From Phycisphaerales bacterium (lineage in GTDB: Bacteria; Planctomycetota; Phycisphaerae; Phycisphaerales; SM1A02): a DNA stretch of 64,000 bases. A program made the translations under genes and the position numbers. This document shows, one piece after another, positions 45,884 through 53,853 of the stretch. The notes beneath the pieces are model-generated. The model made no database searches and had not been told where the DNA came from. It was given only the letters and a program-made list of their open reading frames with translations. How positions within the stretch are numbered: the stretch's first letter is position 1; each line of letters opens with the position of its first letter. The DNA lies in contig JAKVBX010000001.1 of assembly GCA_022446795.1 (NCBI GenBank), forward strand, positions 288,107 through 352,106, written 5' to 3'.

Positions 45884-46432
45884 ATGCCGCGCGCCGTCTT
45901 CCTAGACCGTGACAACACGATCATCCACAACGATGGTGATCTGGGTGACGCATCCGCCGTGACCGTGATGGCCGGCGCCGCCGATGCCATGAAGCACCTC
46001 CGGGAGGCGGGCTTTCACCTGGTGGTTGTCACCAACCAGAGCGGCATCGCCCGAGGCGTCTTTACCGAGGCCGATGTCGCCAGCGTCCATGGCGAGATGA
46101 ACCGGCACCTGGCGGAAGCGACCGGCGACCAGCAGCTGGTGCTGGCCTATTACTACTCGCCATGGCATCCCGAGGGCGTCGTGGAGGCCTTCCGGGGTGA
46201 TCACCCCACCCGCAAGCCGCGGCCCGGCATGCTGCTGCAGGCCGCCGAGGATCACGACCTGGACCTGGCCCGCAGTTGGATGGTCGGTGACCAGGAGCGT
46301 GATGTCGAAGCGGGTATCGCCGCCGGCTGTCGCTCGCTTCGACTCGCCACGACCGGAACCACCACCGCGGGTGAAGCCCGCTTCGATTCACTGGCCGAGG
46401 CTGCGGCCTACATCCTGGAACACGACGCATGA
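45884..46432 (+). CDS. HAD phosphatase, GmhB/HisB-N-like
   Basis: 182 residues. HAD motifs: AVFLDRDNTIIHND (nucleophile and acid Asp), VVTNQSGIARGVFTE, KPRPGMLLQAA and WMVGDQERDVEAGIAAGC. This matches D,D-heptose-1,7-bisphosphate 7-phosphatase (GmhB). The gene for the heptosyltransferase follows with a 4-base overlap, which supports LPS heptose synthesis. The zinc-binding loop of GmhB has no cysteines here (YYSPWHPEGVVEAFRG, then HPTRKPRPG), so the substrate could be another sugar bisphosphate. Confidence 0.8.
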   Translation: MPRAVFLDRDNTIIHNDGDLGDASAVTVMAGAADAMKHLREAGFHLVVVTNQSGIARGVFTEADVASVHGEMNRHLAEATGDQQLVLAYYYSPWHPEGVVEAFRGDHPTRKPRPGMLLQAAEDHDLDLARSWMVGDQERDVEAGIAAGCRSLRLATTGTTTAGEARFDSLAEAAAYILEHDA

Positions 46433-47481
46433 TCCTGGATCGACGTACCAGTCGTCTCTGCGTCGTGATGCCCACCTGGGTCGGCGACATCGTGATGGCG
46501 ACCCCGGCGTTGCGCCTGCTGCGGTCACACCTGCCCGAGGCGACGATCACCGCCGCGGTACGACCCGGCCTGGCGCCACTGCTGGATGGACTGGATGATC
46601 TCGACGAGTGCGTGGACATCCGTCCCGGTGGAAGCCTTGGTCCGATCCGTGCCGGGCGACGGATTGCCCGAACCCGCCCCGAGGCGATCGTGCTCCTGCC
46701 CAACAGCATGCGATCCGCGCTGGTCGCGCGATTCAGTGGCGCCCGGATTCGTGCCGGGTTCCGGCGACAGGGTCGACGACTGCTGCTGTCGCATGCGATC
46801 ACGCCACCCGAGCACGGCCAGGTTCACACCACCCTGGAAGACTATGTCGCGCTGGCCGCGGCCCTGGTCGATCAACCCGTGCCCGGCCCGGAGGCCTGTC
46901 GACCTCGGCTCGTGGTCACGGAAGCCGATCGTCGCGCCGTTTCGGTCGACCTCGACGCCGGAGACTTCGTCGTGCTCGTCCCGGGCGCGAATCGCGTGGA
47001 CAAGCGATGGCCCGCCGAACACTTCGCTCGCCTGGCCGACATCCTCGCGCATGACCATGGTGTCCGGGTCTTCATCACCGGCGCCCCGGCCGAGCAGGCG
47101 CTCGTCCGTGAGATTGCCGAGGCCACGTCCTGCCCCGTCACCGACCTGGCCGCCGCGGGCATGGGGTTGGGTGGGCTCAAGGCCGTGCTCGCAGCCGCCT
47201 CGCTGGTGATCTCGAACGACACGGGGCCCCGCCACATCGCCGCGGCCGTCGGAACACCGATCGTCAGCCTGTTCGGTCCAACCGACCATCGCTGGACCGT
47301 TCTGCCAGGTGTCGTCGAACACCGGCTGCTGGCGGAACCATTCCTTCCCGAGTCCATGCTGGCCGATCGGTGCACGCGAGTCTGTCACATCGATCGCATC
47401 ACCGTCGGCGATGTGCACGCAGCTGCTGCAGCACTGCTTGCCGCGTCGGACGGTCAACCAGCCGCAGCGCCGTGCGACTGA
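46429..47481 (+). CDS. Family 9 glycosyltransferase (heptosyltransferase)
   Basis: 350 residues. RLCVVMPTWVGDIVMATPAL at the N-terminus, VLVPGANRVDKRWPAEHFAR in the linker and ISNDTGPRHIAAAVGTPIVS, then LFGPTDHRWT identify a GT-B ADP-heptose:LPS heptosyltransferase of the WaaF/WaaC kind. It acts on the inner face of the cytoplasmic membrane. Its last 83 bases overlap the 3' end of the opposite-strand kinase gene. Confidence 0.87.
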   Translation: MILDRRTSRLCVVMPTWVGDIVMATPALRLLRSHLPEATITAAVRPGLAPLLDGLDDLDECVDIRPGGSLGPIRAGRRIARTRPEAIVLLPNSMRSALVARFSGARIRAGFRRQGRRLLLSHAITPPEHGQVHTTLEDYVALAAALVDQPVPGPEACRPRLVVTEADRRAVSVDLDAGDFVVLVPGANRVDKRWPAEHFARLADILAHDHGVRVFITGAPAEQALVREIAEATSCPVTDLAAAGMGLGGLKAVLAAASLVISNDTGPRHIAAAVGTPIVSLFGPTDHRWTVLPGVVEHRLLAEPFLPESMLADRCTRVCHIDRITVGDVHAAAAALLAASDGQPAAAPCD

Positions 47482-48055
47482 CCGCCAGTCGCAGCGCCAC
47501 CGGCAACGCGACCAGGCCGGAGCGTCCCTCGATCTCCAGGCGATCAAGCATGCACGCCATGGCGTGAACCCGATCACGGCATCGCACGACGCCCACCGGG
47601 TCGATCAGCCACACCGTGTCCCCGGGCGATTCCAAAACGACATTGCTCAACTTGAAGTCCCGGTGTCGCAGCCCGGCCTCCGCGAGCGTGACCACCATCC
47701 GGCCCAGTGCTTCCGCCACGCGGGCATCGTCCGGCTCGGTCTCGCCCTGGAGTCGCTCCAGCGCCGTTCGTCCTTCGATGAATGGCATGGACAGGAGAAG
47801 AACAGGGCGACCATGCAGCCAACCGATGCGAATGGACTCGACCGGCGGCGTGGGAAGACCGGCGCGCTGCAGCCGACGGCTTCCGCGCCAGTGCCTCCAC
47901 GGTTGGGCGATGCCCATGAGACACTTGGTGATGAACCAGGGCGTCAGCACCCAGGACTTCACCGTGTGCGTCGAACCGTCCGCCCGCTGGAGCAGTCGAA
48001 CGGCTCGTGCCCCGTGGCCCTTGAGCTCCCGGATGACGGTTTCATCAGGCCGCAT
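47399..48055 (-). CDS. LPS-core kinase, WaaP/Kdo-kinase-like
   Basis: 218 residues from the ATG at 48055 (MRPDETVIRELKGHGARAVR); a longer frame to 48241 would run into the O-antigen gene. A small protein-kinase-like fold: catalytic loop LRHRDFKLSNVVLE (HRD) and metal-binding LIDPVGVVRCRD in place of DFG. These features fit sugar kinases of LPS core such as WaaP or RfaY. It is antisense to the end of the heptosyltransferase and divergent from the ligase. TATGGT lies 8 bases before the ATG. Confidence 0.75.
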   Translation of the reverse strand: MRPDETVIRELKGHGARAVRLLQRADGSTHTVKSWVLTPWFITKCLMGIAQPWRHWRGSRRLQRAGLPTPPVESIRIGWLHGRPVLLLSMPFIEGRTALERLQGETEPDDARVAEALGRMVVTLAEAGLRHRDFKLSNVVLESPGDTVWLIDPVGVVRCRDRVHAMACMLDRLEIEGRSGLVALPVALRLAVSRTALRLVDRPTRQAVLQQLRAHRRR

Positions 48056-48063
48056 GGACGGAC

Positions 48064-48069
48064 ACCATA
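48064..48069 (-). promoter_or_regulatory. -10 element TATGGT for WaaP-like gene
   Basis: TATGGT on the minus strand 8 bases before the ATG at 48055; predicts an almost leaderless message. Confidence 0.38.
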
Positions 48070-48155
48070 CCGGCGGCCGGCCCGGGCACACCATCGGATC
48101 CGGTTGATCGCGGCGTGCGGCTGGACCATGGCACCCGGCTGGACGCCGCCGGCCG

Positions 48156-49556
48156 ATGTCCTCCGTATACTTGCCACCCGGGAGACCCCTCATCGCAACC
48201 GCCGAAGACAGCGTGCCTGCCGGAACGGGACCCCCCACCACCCTGCGGGCGGCCGTGGCCCTGGCCCGCTCCGCGGATCCACTTGGTCACCGGGTGCACG
48301 TGGCGCTGGCTGGTGCCTTCGCCTTCGTCCTGCCGCTGGGCATGGTGCCCATCGCCAAGGATGTGATCCTCATCGCGCTGGCGGTCTACACGCTGCTTCG
48401 ACTGCCGAAGATCCACCGGTGCTTCCATCCCTTCTGGCGGGATCCACTCACCTGGCTGATCCTCGCCTGGCCGGCGTGGTTCGGCCTGAGCCTGCTGTGG
48501 AGTCCATCGCCGGCCTTCGGCGTCGAGGAGTCCCGGGTCCTGCGCATGCTGTTGTTGCTTCCCCTGCTCTGGCCGGTCCTGGGTCACTACCACGTGATCA
48601 TCGGCGCCTTCGTCATGGGCTGTGGTGTGATCGTGTTGTTCCAACTGGGACAGGTCCTCGGCCTTCCCGGGTTCACCGTCGATATCCAGGGTCGAGCCGA
48701 CGCGGCCATGCAACCGATTCTTGCCGGCGCCTTTCTCGTCACGGCGGCCACCTGGCTCCTGTCGGGCGTCCTGCACTGGCGTGGCCGACGAGGTGCCGCA
48801 ATCGCCGCGGGACTCATCGTGATCGTCGTGGGCCTGGTGCTCACCGGCAGCCGCGGTCCGTGGGTGAGCCTCGCGATCGCCGGAACACTTCTCGTCCTGA
48901 CGACGGTACTCCTCGTGCCACCGGCGCGCCGACGCGTGGCGGCGCTCGGCGGCCTGGCGACCGTCGCCGTCGCGGGTGTTGTCCTGCTGGACATCGTGCT
49001 GCTCTCGGGTCAGTTCACGAACCCGATCCGGGCCCGGGTGGAAACCGCACTGGTCGAGACCGATGCGTCCGCCGGTGACGCGCACTACGAGATGGAACTG
49101 GGTGGCTGGCATCGCACGCCGGTGGGCTATCGCCTGCTGGTCTGGGAAGCGGCAACGCAGGTCTTCCGCGCGAACCCGATCATCGGCACCGGTGGCGGCG
49201 GGCTGTCCAGCGAACTGGATGCCTCCTGGTGGCTGAGTCCACCCGAGGCGGCGGCCGCCGGCATTCCCGTCAGCCAACAACATCTCAATCCGCACTCGAT
49301 GTACCTGCAGGTCCTGGCCAGCACCGGTGTGATCGGACTGCTGCTGCTGGTCATCCCGATGGTCATGGCGTGGTGCCGCCTGCTGGGTCGCGCCGGCGAT
49401 CCCGTCCTGCTCGGCGCCGCCTTCGTGCTGGTGGCGTGGGCATCGGGCGCCGCCTTCGACGGGTACCAGATGATGACTTCCATGATGGCCGTGTTGATGC
49501 TGATCTATCTCGCGGCCATGATCGCCCGGCAACCGACCCGAGGAGAGACGACATGA
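48156..49556 (+). CDS. O-antigen ligase/polymerase family membrane protein
   Basis: 466 residues, or 447 if the GTG at 48213 is used, which is supported by a TATACT -10-like hexamer at 48166-48171 inside the longer frame. About ten membrane helices, with the Wzy_C signature LTGSRGPWVSLA and a large outer loop containing NPHSMYLQVLASTGVIGL. It ligates or polymerises surface polysaccharide. It follows the heptosyltransferase and kinase genes and overlaps plsY by 4 bases. Confidence 0.82.
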   Translation: MSSVYLPPGRPLIATAEDSVPAGTGPPTTLRAAVALARSADPLGHRVHVALAGAFAFVLPLGMVPIAKDVILIALAVYTLLRLPKIHRCFHPFWRDPLTWLILAWPAWFGLSLLWSPSPAFGVEESRVLRMLLLLPLLWPVLGHYHVIIGAFVMGCGVIVLFQLGQVLGLPGFTVDIQGRADAAMQPILAGAFLVTAATWLLSGVLHWRGRRGAAIAAGLIVIVVGLVLTGSRGPWVSLAIAGTLLVLTTVLLVPPARRRVAALGGLATVAVAGVVLLDIVLLSGQFTNPIRARVETALVETDASAGDAHYEMELGGWHRTPVGYRLLVWEAATQVFRANPIIGTGGGGLSSELDASWWLSPPEAAAAGIPVSQQHLNPHSMYLQVLASTGVIGLLLLVIPMVMAWCRLLGRAGDPVLLGAAFVLVAWASGAAFDGYQMMTSMMAVLMLIYLAAMIARQPTRGETT

Positions 49557-50260
49557 CGTGGACCTGGATCGGGTGCATCATCGGCGGCTACCTGCTGGGT
49601 TCGATTCCCTTCGGGGTCTTCATCGGACGCCTGCACGGTGTCGACATCCGCACCCAGGGATCGAAGAACATCGGCGCGACCAACGTCGGCCGCGTCCTCG
49701 GGCGGCGATGGGGACTGCTGTGCTTCTTCCTGGACATGGCCAAGGGCGCGGTCCCGGTCGCCATCGCGGGAATCCTCACCGGGCTCTACGGGAAGGACAT
49801 CTTCGCCGTCCCGGGGCAATGGTGGTTGTGGCTTGCGGTCGGGTTCGCGGCCCTGCTGGGACACATGTACTCACTCTTCCTCCGCGGTGGTGGTGGCAAG
49901 GGTGTGGCGACGACCTTTGGCGCCCTGCTGGCCATGTGGCCCGTCATGACCATCGCGGTGGGCGCCGCCTTCATCATCTGGGCGCTGCTCGTCGTCCTGT
50001 TCCGGATGGTGTCACTGGCCAGCGTGATCGCCGCCATCTGCATCCCCATCGTGGTGGTCGTGGTCCTGCAGTTCATGCACGCCCGACGAGAGGTGGCCAC
50101 CCTGACCCTGGCCGAAGACGTCGGCCTGCCACTGGCGCCCATCATCATCTCGGTCCTGTTGGCGGCGCTGGTGGTGTGGAAACACCGCGGGAACATCGCC
50201 CGGATCCGGGCCGGAACGGAACGACGGATCGGGACGGGCTCAGGCGACGCCAGCCAATGA
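49553..50260 (+). CDS. plsY: Glycerol-3-phosphate acyltransferase PlsY
   Basis: 235 residues from the ATG at 49553, overlapping the ligase stop (ATGA). GGYLLGSIPFGVFIGRLHGV, then DIRTQGSKNIGATNVGRVLG and the Gly-rich loop LRGGGGKGVATTFGALLA are the PlsY signatures. It uses acyl-phosphate to make lysophosphatidic acid. The tail (~35 residues beyond the last helix) is charged. Its end overlaps the opposite-strand gene by 21 bases. Confidence 0.95.
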   Translation: MTWTWIGCIIGGYLLGSIPFGVFIGRLHGVDIRTQGSKNIGATNVGRVLGRRWGLLCFFLDMAKGAVPVAIAGILTGLYGKDIFAVPGQWWLWLAVGFAALLGHMYSLFLRGGGGKGVATTFGALLAMWPVMTIAVGAAFIIWALLVVLFRMVSLASVIAAICIPIVVVVVLQFMHARREVATLTLAEDVGLPLAPIIISVLLAALVVWKHRGNIARIRAGTERRIGTGSGDASQ

Positions 50261-51148
50261 CACCGCGATCCAGCCCACCAGTACGGCGACGGGCAACTTG
50301 AGATCAACCAGGTCCTTGGTGCGTGACACCGGAAGCGTCGAGAGCACCACGGTGGCCGCCAGTGTCGACAGGCCAAGCAGGATCGCCGGCGGCCAGGCCA
50401 GCACGCTCAGCCATGCGGCAACGAGCAACAGACCCGCGGCAAACAGGTTGACCAGGATGGCGATGCGCCAGGTGGCGGCCACGCCAATGGTGTTGGGAAT
50501 CGTCCGCGTACCGAAACGCGAATCCGCATGTCGATCGTCGAGATCGCAGAGCATCGCGTCCACGAAGATGTGCAGCAGCAGGAAACTCCCCACGACTGCG
50601 ACGGCGCCCGGTTGATGTCCGGCCGCCACCAGGACCAGTACCAGGGTCACGATGCTCACGGCGACGAAGGCGTTCTTGATGATGAGTCGGTCCTTCGGCC
50701 GGCCGAGCGTGCCGCGATGGCTGTAGACCAGCACCCCGATGGGGGCGCCGATGATCACCAGCACGACCAATGGAGAGATCGTCATGGCCAGGACCATGGC
50801 CAGGGCCAGGAGCACGACAGCGGCGAAGCGGATGAAACCACCGGACCGGATCATCAGGGCGGCCCGGTCGGCATGCGCGATGGCATCGGCGGGATCAACA
50901 CGACCCGGCAAGGGTCGGGCCCGATCGATGAGGTAGGTTCCCATGGCGGCCGGGATGGCCACGGCGACTGCCAGCAGCGGAACGGAGGACTGCAGCAGGA
51001 GGCCGGCCAGGGCCACGCACCCCCCGATGTACAGTCCGACCCAGGCCGCCAGGTGTCCCAGGGTGCCGCCCAGGGATCGAAGCCAGTCACGCCAATGGCT
51101 CCCATGCAGCCCCAGCGGTACCGACGTGGAGGTGAATCTCGCGGCCAT
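50240..51148 (-). CDS. UbiA-family prenyltransferase-like membrane protein
   Basis: 302 residues, about eight membrane helices. The first Asp-rich site is degenerate (YLIDRARPLPGRVDPAD) and the second reads LCDLDDRHADSRFGTRTIPN, the D-x3-D type motif of UbiA enzymes. Substrate unknown; a lipid or quinone precursor is likely. ATG lies 6 bases after TAGGAT. It converges with plsY and diverges from purB. Confidence 0.72.
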   Translation of the reverse strand: MAARFTSTSVPLGLHGSHWRDWLRSLGGTLGHLAAWVGLYIGGCVALAGLLLQSSVPLLAVAVAIPAAMGTYLIDRARPLPGRVDPADAIAHADRAALMIRSGGFIRFAAVVLLALAMVLAMTISPLVVLVIIGAPIGVLVYSHRGTLGRPKDRLIIKNAFVAVSIVTLVLVLVAAGHQPGAVAVVGSFLLLHIFVDAMLCDLDDRHADSRFGTRTIPNTIGVAATWRIAILVNLFAAGLLLVAAWLSVLAWPPAILLGLSTLAATVVLSTLPVSRTKDLVDLKLPVAVLVGWIAVSLAGVA

Positions 51149-51154
51149 GGGATC

Positions 51155-51160
51155 ATCCTA
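51155..51160 (-). promoter_or_regulatory. -10 element TAGGAT for the UbiA-like gene
   Basis: TAGGAT on the minus strand, then 6 bases, then the ATG at 51148; predicts a leaderless message. No clear -35 box. Confidence 0.5.
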
Positions 51161-51192
51161 CTCCTCCAGGCGCTCGCGACGACGGGGCGCGG

Positions 51193-51198
51193 TAAGAT
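51193..51198 (+). promoter_or_regulatory. Candidate -10 element TAAGAT for purB
   Basis: TAAGAT about 50 bases before the purB start, followed by an AGGAGG ribosome site at about 51231-51236. No clear -35 box. Confidence 0.35.
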
Positions 51199-51248
51199 GC
51201 CGCGTTCTGCAGTCCTCGGATTCCTGCAACAGGAGGTGCTCAGCACCC

Positions 51249-52688
51249 GTGCCGGACGACTTCGACCGCTACCGATCCCCGCTTGAGACGCGGTATGCCT
51301 CAGAGGCCATGCAGCGGCTGTGGTCCGACGGACACCGGTTCGGGACCTGGCGCCGACTCTGGCTCGCCCTGGCTGAATCCCAGATGGAACTGGGCCTGGA
51401 CATCACCGAGTCCCAGGTCGAGGCCCTTCGGAACCATCTCGATGACATCGACTACGAATCGGCCGCCGCCCATGAGAAACGGTTGCGGCACGACGTCATG
51501 GCCCACGTCCACGTACTGGGCGAGGTCGCCCCCGAGGCCCGCGGCATCATCCACCTTGGTGCGACAAGCCAGTTCGTCAACTGCAATGCCGAGTTGCTGA
51601 TCCTGCGAGATGCCCTGGCCCTGCTGGAGGCCAAGACCGCGGCCCTCGTCATGGCCCTCGGGGATTTCGCCCAGGAGTGGAAGTCGCTCCCGACGCTGGG
51701 CTTCACCCATTACCAACCGGCTCAACCGGTGACCGTCGGACGCCGGGCCGTGAACTGGGCCCAGGATTTCTGGCTGGCACTGGAGGACCTGGAGCACCGT
51801 CGATCGAATCTTCGATTCCGCGGCGTGCGAGGGGCGACCGGCACGCAGGCGTCGTTCCTGGCCTTGTTTGACGGTGATGAACAGAAGGTCGAGGAGTTGG
51901 ACCGGCTGGTGACCCAGAAGTCCGGATGGTCGGAGGATCACCGGCTCCCCGTCACCGGCCAGACCTATCCCCGCCTGGTTGATGCCCAGGTCACCGGCAG
52001 CCTCGCGGTGCTGGCGGCGGCGGTTCACAAGTGTGCCACCGATATCCGTCTGCTGGCCAATCGCAAGGAGATCGAGGAACCCTTCGGTGCCCAGCAGATC
52101 GGCTCCTCCGCCATGCCCTACAAGCGGAACCCGATGCGATGCGAGCGGGCCTGCGGGATGGCGAGATACGTGATGAGCGTGGCCTCAAGCCCCTTGCAGA
52201 CCGCCGCGGTCCAGTGGTTCGAGCGGACCCTCGATGACTCTGCCAACCGCCGCCTGGTACTGCCGGAGTCCTTCCTGGCCCTCGATGGCTGCCTGGACAT
52301 CATGCGGGATGTGCTCAGCGGGCTCGTGGTCTACCCGGAGACCATCAAGGCCCAGTTGGACGCCGAGCTGCCCTTCATGGCCAGCGAGGAAATCATGATG
52401 GAAGCGGTCCGGCAGGGTGGCGACCGCCAGGACGTCCACGAGGCCATCCGCGGCCATGCCCAGGAGGCTGCCCGCCGGGTGAAGTCCGAGGGTGCCCCCA
52501 ATGACCTCATCGAGCGGCTGCAGGGCGACCCCCTCATCGCAGGCGTGGACCTCGAAGCCCTCCTGGATCCAAGCCGCTACATCGGTCGCAGCGTCAGCCA
52601 GGTGGACGCGTTCATCCGTGATGTGGTCGAGCCGGTCCGGGCGAGATACGCGGATCGGCCGGTCGAATCGGCCGCCCTCCACGTCTGA
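51249..52688 (+). CDS. purB: Adenylosuccinate lyase
   Basis: 479 residues from the GTG at 51249, 12 bases after AGGAGG; an in-frame ATG sits 20 codons in. The family signature GSSAMPYKRNPMRCERACG, written SSAMPYKRNP with the catalytic Ser loop, is present, with TLGFTHYQPAQPVTVGRR and TSQFVNCNAELL. It acts twice in purine synthesis. The reading frame is open upstream to 50943, but that part is the divergent promoter and gene. Confidence 0.95.
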   Translation: MPDDFDRYRSPLETRYASEAMQRLWSDGHRFGTWRRLWLALAESQMELGLDITESQVEALRNHLDDIDYESAAAHEKRLRHDVMAHVHVLGEVAPEARGIIHLGATSQFVNCNAELLILRDALALLEAKTAALVMALGDFAQEWKSLPTLGFTHYQPAQPVTVGRRAVNWAQDFWLALEDLEHRRSNLRFRGVRGATGTQASFLALFDGDEQKVEELDRLVTQKSGWSEDHRLPVTGQTYPRLVDAQVTGSLAVLAAAVHKCATDIRLLANRKEIEEPFGAQQIGSSAMPYKRNPMRCERACGMARYVMSVASSPLQTAAVQWFERTLDDSANRRLVLPESFLALDGCLDIMRDVLSGLVVYPETIKAQLDAELPFMASEEIMMEAVRQGGDRQDVHEAIRGHAQEAARRVKSEGAPNDLIERLQGDPLIAGVDLEALLDPSRYIGRSVSQVDAFIRDVVEPVRARYADRPVESAALHV

Positions 52689-52692
52689 GAGA

Positions 52693-52784
52693 CAAAAAAA
52701 CAGGTCTTCGGACCCCATGCGATGGAAGCTTCCGATCGATCTGGGTTTACGGCCCTTTGCAGGCGGATGACCGCCGTTTTTTTG
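52693..52784. ncRNA. Structured intergenic element with matched A and T tracts
   Basis: CAAAAAAAC (52693-52701) and GTTTTTTTG (52776-52784) are perfect 9-base complements. Between them lie GGTC-TTCG-GACC (52703-52714), a UUCG-capped hairpin, and GGCGG-ATGA-CCGCC (52762-52775). On the plus strand the second hairpin plus seven Ts is a good terminator for purB; on the minus strand the first hairpin plus seven Ts is one too. It could be a bidirectional terminator or a small structured RNA. Confidence 0.45.
52762..52783 (+). terminator. Intrinsic terminator of purB
   Basis: GGCGG-ATGA-CCGCC stem-loop (5 bp) then G and seven Ts, 74 bases after the purB stop. Confidence 0.6.
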
Positions 52785-52789
52785 CCCCT

Positions 52790-52813
52790 GAGAGGGGGTC
52801 AAGGAGCCCTCTC
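52790..52813 (+). other. 7-bp hairpin between purB and the H1-like gene
   Basis: GAGAGGG (52790-52796) pairs with CCCTCTC (52807-52813), loop of 10 bases. It follows the purB terminator and has no T run. The remaining ~155 bases up to the H1-like start show no coding frame; the promoter of that gene must lie here but I see no clear -10/-35 pair. Confidence 0.4.
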
Positions 52814-52969
52814 AAATCGTTCGATCCGTCCATTTTCCGCCCGATATCGCAGTATTACGGCTCGCTGGCCGATAAGGTCTGGCAAGAGTCCGAGGTCTGA
52901 GGGCCAGAGATCCCGGCGTCGGGAGCCTGGCCGGGAATTCGATAGCCGGCAGAGGCCGGAGAGGCACAG

Positions 52970-53149
52970 ATGGAATCCTTCGAGAAAATGAAGAGAGTCA
53001 TCGCAGACATCCAGGACGACGTGGACAAGACTCGCGGTGGAAACAAGGCCGCTGGTACCCGCGTCCGGAAGGCCATGCAGGACATCAAGAACATCGCCCA
53101 GGACGTCCGTAAAGAGGTCCTGGAAGTCCGCGATTCCCCGACGCCCTGA
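52970..53149 (+). CDS. Small histone-H1-like DNA-binding protein
   Basis: 59 residues: MESFEKMKRVIADIQDDVDK, then GGNKAAGTRVRKAMQDIKNI and AQDVRKEVLEVRDSPTP. The AGTRVRKAMQDIK-x-x-AQD-x-R-x-EV core is that of short bacterial histone H1/Hc1-like proteins found in planctomycetes, Chlamydiae and relatives. The usual Lys/Ala/Pro-rich tail is missing, leaving only the helical core. GGAGAGG lies ~5 bases before the ATG. It probably binds or organises DNA. Followed by a strong hairpin. Confidence 0.85.
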   Translation: MESFEKMKRVIADIQDDVDKTRGGNKAAGTRVRKAMQDIKNIAQDVRKEVLEVRDSPTP

Positions 53150-53213
53150 TTTCCCCGCAGACCGGAGCGGGGCCCTGACCAGTTGAGGCCATGGCCGCCC
53201 ATGGCCGTGGATT

Positions 53214-53253
53214 CACACGCCGCTGCCCCGACTGGACGGGGTAACGGCGTGTG
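53214..53253 (+). terminator. Strong hairpin after the H1-like gene
   Basis: CACACGCCG (53214-53222) pairs with CGGCGTGTG (53245-53253); inside, after a 3-base internal loop, CCCCG pairs with CGGGG (53226-53230/53237-53241). 14 bp in all. It starts 65 bases past the H1-like stop; only a few Ts follow, so it may terminate or stabilise the mRNA. The rest of the 191-base gap holds two GCCATGGCC-like repeats. Confidence 0.5.
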
Positions 53254-53340
53254 TTCATTCCGTCCTGGCAACACCCTGGCACGGGTGGATGCGATCATGG
53301 ACCATGCTCACCCCCCTCACCCGGCAGGGCACCCGACGCG

Positions 53341-53814
53341 ATGGCTGACAATCTGCTCTTCGACATCTCCAAGTTCGATCACGATGCGGTCTTCCTCGCG
53401 TCCGATGAGGTCGCCAAGCGCAATCCCCAGCGTGGCGACATGCGCCACCTGGATCACGTGATCCACATCGACGAAGGCGCCACCATGGCGCTCGGAGTGA
53501 AGCACGTCCGCGACGACGAGTTCTGGGTCCCGGGTCATATTCCCGGCCGCCCGCTCCTGCCGGCCGTGCTGATGATCGAAGCCGCGGCCCAGCTCTCGAG
53601 CATCCTGTACCAGTACCGCACGCAGGAACCTGCATTTCTCGGCTTTACCCGCTGCGACAAGGCGGTCTTCCGTGGGCAGGTCGTCCCGGGTGACACCCTG
53701 TTCCTGCTGGCCAAGGAACACAAGTTCCAGCGTCGCCGCTTCTCCTGTAATGCCCAGGGCGTCGTCAACGACAAGGTGGTCTTCTCCGTGAAGATCACCG
53801 GCATGCAGATGTAG
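53341..53814 (+). CDS. FabZ-like 3-hydroxyacyl-ACP dehydratase (hotdog fold)
   Basis: 157 residues from the ATG at 53341. GHIPGRPLLPAVLMIEAAAQ is the hotdog active-site helix of FabZ (H-x-P-x-x-P-x-x-P with a later Glu); FRGQVVPGDTLFLLAKEHKF is the matching strand pair. FabZ normally has Phe after the His (H-F-P); here it is Ile. Probably dehydrates hydroxyacyl-ACP in fatty-acid or lipid A synthesis; a paralogue with a different chain preference is possible. Confidence 0.82.
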   Translation: MADNLLFDISKFDHDAVFLASDEVAKRNPQRGDMRHLDHVIHIDEGATMALGVKHVRDDEFWVPGHIPGRPLLPAVLMIEAAAQLSSILYQYRTQEPAFLGFTRCDKAVFRGQVVPGDTLFLLAKEHKFQRRRFSCNAQGVVNDKVVFSVKITGMQM

Positions 53815-53853
53815 ATCAACGCCCCGGGGGGCTCGTGGACGATGGCCGGGGAA

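Noticed and set aside
48045-49532. Minus-strand open frame of 495 codons
   Set aside because: Antisense to the O-antigen ligase, which has membrane helices and a family signature; the antisense product is mostly Gln, Arg, Gly, His and Asp.
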